64,000 nt of DNA from Epilithonimonas arachidiradicis (GTDB lineage Bacteria > Bacteroidota > Bacteroidia > Flavobacteriales > Weeksellaceae). Shown here one piece after another: positions 58,304 to 64,000 of this stretch. The translations under genes and the position numbers were made by a program. The first letter of the stretch is position 1, and each line of letters starts with the position of its first letter. The notes under the pieces were generated by a model. It searched no databases and was not told the DNA's origin. It saw only the letters and a program-made list of their open reading frames with translations. The stretch covers positions 620,001-684,000 of the forward strand of contig NZ_RAQH01000001.1 in NCBI RefSeq assembly GCF_003610695.1, in the 5' to 3' direction.

Positions 58304-59442
58304 TAACAAACCGTCAATAATGCACAAGAATAAGCAAATCTTCCACTTTCCGGAACACAAAGAAGGATTTTTTCTCCTTTTTTCAGTTTTCCGGAATTCA
58401 TCAATTGTTCTACAGCAATAAAGATGGATCCAGCACCGATGTTTCCAACTTCAGAAAGATTATAGAACCATTTTTCCCAAGGAAAATCTAAACCTACATT
58501 GGCAAATTCTTGCTTCAATCCGTCTTTAAAATAACCGGAAGAAATGTGCGCCAATACGTGATCTACAGATTCCGGATCCAACTCGTGTTTATCAAAAGAC
58601 GTTCTCAAACTTTGCGCTCCTTTTACAAGAATATATTGATCCAAAATTTTTGTGTCTTGTTTCAAAGCGAAAATTGATTGCTTTAACCACTCGTCAGAAG
58701 GATAATCTGCCCAAGATTTTAGACTTCCATCTTCCTGTTTTTCACACCCGGAGTACATACAAGCTTCGATCTCGTGAGCGTAAGAATAGAAATCGATCCA
58801 TTCGATTCTTAAAGAAGTCTGGTTTTCTCTTGGTTTGTTTTCTAATAAGAATGCACCAGCACCGTCAGAAAGCATCCATCTCAGAAACTCTCTTTTGAAT
58901 GCTACGATTGGTCTTTCTTCCAAAAGCTTCAGGTTTTCTGCTTCGTGATCAAATTTGTCCGCTGTCATCCAAGAAGAAAATCTCTCAGAGCCTACGCAAA
59001 CAGCGTTATTTTTAACACCTGCTTTTACAGACAGGAAACCGTAATTAAGCGCGTTCATCCCAGAGTTGCAAAGTCCCATTGATGTATTGATCTCAACGGA
59101 TTTGTTCATACCCAATTCACCGTGAACCATAGATGCGTGAGACGGCTGTATTTGGTCTGCAGACGTTGTTCCGCAAGATAACAGTTCCATATCTTCTTTT
59201 TTGAAATTCTCATCAAAAAGTCCGTTAATTGCATTAGCTGTAATCTGAGCATTGGTATGAGTGGGTTGTCCGTTTTTGTCAAGCGCATAATATCTGGTTT
59301 TGATTTGATTATTTCTCAAAATCAGTGCCCTTGCTTTAGAAGGTGTATTGTTTACCAAACCAAGATAGCTTTCCATATCGTCATTGACTATCGGTTCGTT
59401 TGGTAGGTATGTAGAAGATTTGGTGATATAAACGTTACTCAT
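58303..59442 (-). CDS. darB: Ketosynthase DarB, dialkylresorcinol synthase component
   Basis: DarB condenses two beta-keto acyl precursors to a cyclohexanedione, which DarA then turns into the dialkylresorcinol of flexirubin. The 379-residue KAS III-like protein has the triad Cys125 in 'TSMGLCNSGMNAL', His299 in 'HVLAHISSGYF' and Asn334 in 'SEVGNIGAGSIF'. It is 3 bases downstream of darA in the operon. The pair darA-darB is diagnostic of flexirubin/dialkylresorcinol loci. Confidence 0.9.
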   Translation of the reverse strand: MSNVYITKSSTYLPNEPIVNDDMESYLGLVNNTPSKARALILRNNQIKTRYYALDKNGQPTHTNAQITANAINGLFDENFKKEDMELLSCGTTSADQIQPSHASMVHGELGMNKSVEINTSMGLCNSGMNALNYGFLSVKAGVKNNAVCVGSERFSSWMTADKFDHEAENLKLLEERPIVAFKREFLRWMLSDGAGAFLLENKPRENQTSLRIEWIDFYSYAHEIEACMYSGCEKQEDGSLKSWADYPSDEWLKQSIFALKQDTKILDQYILVKGAQSLRTSFDKHELDPESVDHVLAHISSGYFKDGLKQEFANVGLDFPWEKWFYNLSEVGNIGAGSIFIAVEQLMNSGKLKKGEKILLCVPESGRFAYSCALLTVC

Positions 59443-59445
59443 TTT

Positions 59446-60360
59446 TTATTTTAAATTAATTCCTTGTAAATATTCTCTTTGTTTTTTTCTTTTAAACCAC
59501 AATATTGGTGTCATAAGGATATGTGGGACCAAAACTATGGGTGAAATAATCCAGATCGCTGCCATCAAATATACCTTAAAGAATTTTATCAGCAAAGGAC
59601 GCTTTTCTTTTTTCTTGATAATCAGATTGGACCATACGGTGAAAATTTTGTTACCGACTTTCTCTACTCTTACCAAAAAAGGTCTTATTTCTACCGCTCC
59701 GTTTTTGACCAGATCGGGCTGAAGATCCTTAAAGTTATTTTCGCGCAAATGCCCTTCAATAATCTTACCATACTTTACAGAACCGGCAATTTCTTCGTCA
59801 GAAATTCCCGCAGCAGGTAAAATTCCGGATTTTTCTTTTTGTCCAGTTGTTAGCCAACGCAAGATTGTAAGAACGCTTGTGTAGTTGTCGTGTCTGTCAA
59901 CTAATGCAATATTTCCGACCAGTTGAGCCTTTAAATCACGCAGATAGACTTTCAGTTTTTCCTGAGAAAGCATCCACATATTCCTGGTTCCTGAGATTGT
60001 AACAACAGGAGTATCTTTCAGGATGTTTTCTGCATAACCGCTTTTCAGAAACGAAATAATCGGAATAGAAGGTGTTAAATACCAAACCTGATAGCCGAAA
60101 AGAATCAAATCAAATTTTTGATTAATAACATCTTCGGGTGGTGGAAGGATTTCGCTTGGGATTTGCAGATAAGACTCCGGAAATGTATTGAAAAAAACAT
60201 CACTTGGCCACGGAAAAGGGAAATCCTTTTTGAGCTGGATGTTGTAATAAGTGACACTGTATTCGTCTTTTTTTTCCTCAAAAGGCTGAGCTATATTCTT
60301 CACAATATCCTTCAGTTGTCCGGTTTGTGAATAGTATATGACAAGAATTTTTTTAGGCAT
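59446..60360 (-). CDS. darA: Dialkylresorcinol-forming enzyme DarA
   Basis: DarA acts after DarB, oxidising (aromatising) the ring to a dialkylresorcinol. The 304-residue product has a flavodoxin-like N-terminus with the FMN phosphate loop 'VIYYSQTGQLKDI' (7-19) and 'GYQVWYLTPSIP', plus a C-terminal extension with membrane helices ('FFKVYLMAAIWIISPIVLV'), so it is membrane-bound. Start is ATG at 60360, giving MPKKILVIYYSQTG; an earlier ATG at 60381 adds seven residues. Confidence 0.88.
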   Translation of the reverse strand: MPKKILVIYYSQTGQLKDIVKNIAQPFEEKKDEYSVTYYNIQLKKDFPFPWPSDVFFNTFPESYLQIPSEILPPPEDVINQKFDLILFGYQVWYLTPSIPIISFLKSGYAENILKDTPVVTISGTRNMWMLSQEKLKVYLRDLKAQLVGNIALVDRHDNYTSVLTILRWLTTGQKEKSGILPAAGISDEEIAGSVKYGKIIEGHLRENNFKDLQPDLVKNGAVEIRPFLVRVEKVGNKIFTVWSNLIIKKKEKRPLLIKFFKVYLMAAIWIISPIVLVPHILMTPILWFKRKKQREYLQGINLK

Positions 60361-60392
60361 TAAAAAAATGGTTTTATACAAAACTATGATAT

Positions 60393-63300
60393 TTAGCCCT
60401 TATTCTCATTTTTTTTGTAAACTTTTATGGTGTTTGAGTCAAATATTAAAGAATAATTCTCATTAGAGAACAATAATGCTTTTGTTTTTAATAAAATAAC
60501 AGTTTCCGGAAAATCAACAATTTTTGAAAGATCGAAGTGGTCATCGGAAATCAAAAGTACATCAATGTTTTTATTGACCTCAGAAATGTTTTTGATGTAA
60601 TTGATTTTTCTTGTTTTGACAACATAACTCTGTTCGGCAACTTCTCGCTTTTCCTCATTACTGATAAAGCTGAAAATCTTTCTGCTTGCATGATAAAGAC
60701 TTAAAAGAACATCTTTTTGACCAAAGTCATCTGAAATGTGTAGAATCACTGCTTCTTTTGAAATATGTTTGTCCAGTTCAAAATAAACCGATTTATTCGC
60801 TTCAAAATCTCGTTTGATTTCCTTTACAACTTCATTTTCTTTGTAAAGGAAACTTAAAAATAATTTCTTTCTGAAGTAATTTTCATCTTCCAAATCTGTT
60901 CTCAATTCAGAAAATTTTTCTCTGAACAATGCGTTGATTTTCTTCGTTCTTTCAGAATAATTTTTCCCAAAACTCAAATCATTTTTACTAATTCTATCAC
61001 CAACTTTTATCGTAATAGCGCCGTCATAAATGATGAAATCTCCTTTCGGAAGCACTTCGGAATTTCCGTGAATGTAGACCGGAACAATGTCCAAATCAAA
61101 TTGCTCTGCAAGATAAAAAGCGCCTTTGTGAAATCTTTTAACATCATTGTCGAAAGAGCGTTTCGCTTCCGGAAAAACCATTAGTGAATAGCCATTTTTC
61201 ACTTTTTCCTTCAGTTTATCCATTCCATTTTCGATGCCTTGAGAAACGGGATAGAAGCCTAAAGCCTTCACCAATTTTCCGAAAACTGGAGATTCATAAA
61301 CCCAATCATTAACAAGGTAAACGATTTTGTGAGTCGTCATTGCCATTGCTAATGTGTCAAGAAACGATGTGTGATTAGCAATAATAATAGAAGGTTTGCT
61401 AAAGTCTTCATTCGGATTTCTGATAACAGTTTTCTTAACAAAAGGATTGGTGTATAAAACCGAAGCAAGAAACTTTGCAATGAATTTTTTAATGAAAATC
61501 AAAGTGTTGCCTTTTGCATTCTTCACAAAAATACTTCCGAAGACCGAAAATAAAAATCCGCCTAAGCCGTAATATATAAATGATAGCACAGAATTTAAAA
61601 ACAATCTGAAAGTAATCGGCGACAAACCTTTTTTCTGTCGGTTGATAATTAAAAATCTAAACCAAAACGGATATAAGGTTGAGGTAATCACAATCACAGA
61701 AAACATTCCGATTAAAGCGACTAAAGCCAAAGAATGTAAAGCCGGATGTTTCGCAAAAATCAAAGAACCGATGGATAAAATCGTTGTGAAAACTGCCAAA
61801 ATAATCGAAATTCTGTATGTTGGAAGTTCGTTTTTACCGGTTGTATGTTCTTTCTGCATTGCTTTTGTAAGGAAAATGCTGAAATCATCTCCGACTCCGA
61901 AAACCAAAGTGCAGACAACGGTGCTGAAAATATTTAATTCTAATCCAAGAAAATACAAAATTCCTGCAGTCACAACTCCCGTTAAAACAATCGGAAACAT
62001 CGTTAAAACAGACAATTCGAAATTTCTGAAGAAAACAATAATCGTAAGAATAATGGCTAAAAGTGAGTAATTGATTAGCGTATTAAAATCATTTTTAAGT
62101 AAACCTAAAAAGTTCTCGTTCATCTGTTGGCGGTCGATTGCCAAAGCATCGTGATTTTTTTCAACATCTTTGATGAAAGCATCGCGTTTCTTTTCGTCCA
62201 CTTTCACCACATTCGAAACGGTGTAAAATCCATTTTCGTTGCTTAGGAATTCTGAGATTTGAAGTGCTTTAATTTTTTCGTAATCTCTTAAACTTAAAGT
62301 TGAATATGATTTATTTAAATTTTCATTAAACTGATCGAAAGCAGAAGCATTGAATCCGAATTTATTCCCATTTTGAGCCAATTCAGAGATTGTCTGATTT
62401 TTTTTGTTCTGATTCCAGAACTGATTCCATTTTTCAAACTTTTTTTGTTGGTCTTCTTTCGATAAAACAACATTTCCAAGCGAATTATAGCTTAGGATTT
62501 TTCCTTCCTGCTTTTCTTTTTCCAAAAACCGGCTCAGCTGAGAGTTTCTCGCCAAAGCTTCATTTTCAGAATTTCCATAAGAAATCGTGTAAATCGATTT
62601 TGAAGTAAGGTCTGATAATTTTTCAAGTTTCGCTTCGCTGATTTTCAAATCTTTTGGAATGTAATTTAAATCACCAATGTCTTCATTAAAACCAACGTGA
62701 CGGAAACCAAAAAGACACGCAATTATCATAATTGAACAACCAATAATCAACGGTTTGTTCTTTTCGTAAGGGTAATTTCCGATTTTATCGATGAAATTCG
62801 TGCTAACTTTATCGGATTGTTCTTTCGGATGATACAGTTGTGGAACAATGATCAAAGCGGTAAAAGACGACAGGAAAACTGTAATCGCAGCGAAAAGTCC
62901 GAGATCTTTCAACGCTTCTGAGCGGACGAAAACCAAGCACAAAAATGAAACCGCCGTTGTTGCGCTGCTCAGAATAATCGGTTGTGTAATTTCCTTGTAA
63001 AGCTCTTCAATATTGTTATTGTGCTTGTAATGCGTTAAAATATGAAGGGCATAATCGATGGTAATTCCAATTAAAATTGCTCCGACGCTGAGTGAAATTG
63101 CTGAGATTTTATCTTTAATAAAGTATAAAATCATCAGTGAAATGAAAACGGCAAAAACAGTCGGTAAAAAAACAATGAGTGGTGTAAAGAAATTCCTGAA
63201 GTAATACATCAGCAAAATCAACAGAACCGTCATCGAAATAATAACCGTATTCTGAATATCTTTTTTGATTTGTTGGGCATTGGCAACCGCAATTACCGGC

Positions 63301-64000
63301 GAACCAAAATAGCTGATTTCAGTTTTTCCTTTGAATTCTTTGTTGAGGTTGTCTTTAATTTCATTTAAATGATTGACGAAAACTTCGTTGTTTTTCGTGT
63401 CGTTGCTTTTATTTTTAGGATCGATGAAGAGCAGGAGGTTTTTGCCGTCTTTGGTAACAATGTAATTGTCTTCCAGCTTGAAATCTTTACCGATATTTAG
63501 AGCGTTGAGTTTTTTGATTCCGAGAAAAGTGATTCCGAGAGGATCTTTTTTGATAAATTCTTTGGTGACTAAACTTGTTGGCGAAACCAGCGAAACATAA
63601 TTGTTCTCTACCTGTTTTGCAATACTGTCTTTGTTAAGTTTTCTTTCAATTTCCTGATAATCGTTTTCATCCAGAAATAAAGGCAGATTCTGATTGACAA
63701 AATCAAAAGTTTCGGAAATTTCGTTGTCATTTACTTTTCCCTGAACCGAACTGATGTATTTTTGTAAAGGTTCGATTTTATGTAAAAAAGTATCTGCAGT
63801 TTCTGAAAGCTGGAAATTATCATCTTTCGATTTGTTCTCAATGATGACAATGATTTTGTCTGAAAAGTTCAATTGCTTTAGAACTTTTGCTGTCAAATCA
63901 GATTTGTCGTTTTTCGGAATAATCTGATTGATGTCTTCTTCAAAATTAATTTTAGAAGCAAAAAATCCACAAATGACAAGGATTCCCAATGCTGCTGCGA
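60393..64000 (-). CDS. MMPL/RND exporter fused to a C-terminal lysophospholipid acyltransferase domain (5' end cut off by the window)
   Basis: More than 1198 residues are visible and the frame stays open to the right edge, so the true start lies outside. The first 780 residues are an RND/MMPL permease with two sets of membrane helices, including 'ISLSVGAILIGITIDYALHI' and 'TVVCTLVFGVGDDFSIFLTK' which hold the proton-relay Asp. After about residue 860 there is a PlsC-like acyltransferase: 'IIANHTSFLDTLAMAM' (HX4D) and 'LMVFPEAKRSFDNDVKRF'. MMPL exporters are a fixed part of aryl-polyene loci. The fusion suggests coupled acylation and export of pigment lipid. Confidence 0.9.
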   Translation of the reverse strand, partial: AAALGILVICGFFASKINFEEDINQIIPKNDKSDLTAKVLKQLNFSDKIIVIIENKSKDDNFQLSETADTFLHKIEPLQKYISSVQGKVNDNEISETFDFVNQNLPLFLDENDYQEIERKLNKDSIAKQVENNYVSLVSPTSLVTKEFIKKDPLGITFLGIKKLNALNIGKDFKLEDNYIVTKDGKNLLLFIDPKNKSNDTKNNEVFVNHLNEIKDNLNKEFKGKTEISYFGSPVIAVANAQQIKKDIQNTVIISMTVLLILLMYYFRNFFTPLIVFLPTVFAVFISLMILYFIKDKISAISLSVGAILIGITIDYALHILTHYKHNNNIEELYKEITQPIILSSATTAVSFLCLVFVRSEALKDLGLFAAITVFLSSFTALIIVPQLYHPKEQSDKVSTNFIDKIGNYPYEKNKPLIIGCSIMIIACLFGFRHVGFNEDIGDLNYIPKDLKISEAKLEKLSDLTSKSIYTISYGNSENEALARNSQLSRFLEKEKQEGKILSYNSLGNVVLSKEDQQKKFEKWNQFWNQNKKNQTISELAQNGNKFGFNASAFDQFNENLNKSYSTLSLRDYEKIKALQISEFLSNENGFYTVSNVVKVDEKKRDAFIKDVEKNHDALAIDRQQMNENFLGLLKNDFNTLINYSLLAIILTIIVFFRNFELSVLTMFPIVLTGVVTAGILYFLGLELNIFSTVVCTLVFGVGDDFSIFLTKAMQKEHTTGKNELPTYRISIILAVFTTILSIGSLIFAKHPALHSLALVALIGMFSVIVITSTLYPFWFRFLIINRQKKGLSPITFRLFLNSVLSFIYYGLGGFLFSVFGSIFVKNAKGNTLIFIKKFIAKFLASVLYTNPFVKKTVIRNPNEDFSKPSIIIANHTSFLDTLAMAMTTHKIVYLVNDWVYESPVFGKLVKALGFYPVSQGIENGMDKLKEKVKNGYSLMVFPEAKRSFDNDVKRFHKGAFYLAEQFDLDIVPVYIHGNSEVLPKGDFIIYDGAITIKVGDRISKNDLSFGKNYSERTKKINALFREKFSELRTDLEDENYFRKKLFLSFLYKENEVVKEIKRDFEANKSVYFELDKHISKEAVILHISDDFGQKDVLLSLYHASRKIFSFISNEEKREVAEQSYVVKTRKINYIKNISEVNKNIDVLLISDDHFDLSKIVDFPETVILLKTKALLFSNENYSLIFDSNTIKVYKKNENKG

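Noticed and set aside
1-64000. CRISPR array
   Set aside because: No set of regularly spaced repeats was found; the only short tandem repeat (6515-6548) has no spacers.

Overview
The window looks like a chromosome segment of a Bacteroidota bacterium of the Flavobacteriia, most likely Chryseobacterium or a close relative. The reasons are AT-rich DNA, promoters of the TAnnTTTG type, two secreted proteins with type IX secretion (T9SS) C-terminal tails, and a complete-looking flexirubin / aryl-polyene pigment locus with darA and darB. It falls into three parts.

Part 1 (1 to about 6.7 kb) is the early end of a Mu-like transposable prophage; the rest lies off the left edge. A rightward S24-type repressor gene (5527-6354) is divergent from a leftward early operon. 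That operon holds two small ORFs, an unusual 71-nt tRNA-like gene, a MuA-type DDE transposase, a MuB-type AAA ATPase, a second P-loop ATPase and at least five small unknown genes. A palindrome lies inside the leftward early promoter and is repeated exactly 200 bp away inside the repressor gene, which suggests an immunity switch. The prophage terminus should lie between 6.36 and 6.96 kb.

Part 2 (6.9-33 kb) is ordinary housekeeping chromosome: a D-2-hydroxyacid dehydrogenase, nadD, a TPR histidine kinase with a LytTR regulator, a large leucine-rich T9SS protein, recJ, a second T9SS protein, a catalase divergent from oxyR, metK behind a SAM-II-like riboswitch, an ECF sigma factor with a 45-residue companion ORF, a HAD phosphatase, trpS, a sanA-like gene, lspA, a DksA-like gene and ileS.

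Part 3 (33-64 kb) is the flexirubin locus. A rightward block carries an aryl-CoA ligase-like adenylating enzyme, an aromatic amino acid ammonia-lyase, a FabG ketoreductase, a ketosynthase, an ACP, an acyltransferase, a CrtI-like FAD enzyme and an Ntn-hydrolase lipoprotein, with a flavin-halogenase-like gene facing the other way. A long leftward operon (64 kb down to 44.5 kb) encodes an MMPL exporter fused to an acyltransferase, DarA, DarB, hot-dog dehydratases, an unknown protein, a BtrH-like protein, an ABC-2 transporter, a thioesterase, two active ketosynthases, two ketosynthase-like proteins without the active Cys, a second ACP, a polysaccharide deacetylase, a LolA-like carrier, a lipoprotein and a GT2 glycosyltransferase. 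In outline: tyrosine is deaminated to coumarate, activated, extended and reduced to an aryl polyene on ACP; DarA and DarB make the dialkylresorcinol; an acyl transfer joins the two; export proteins move the pigment to the outer membrane. A toxin-antitoxin pair and several intergenic repeats interrupt this locus.
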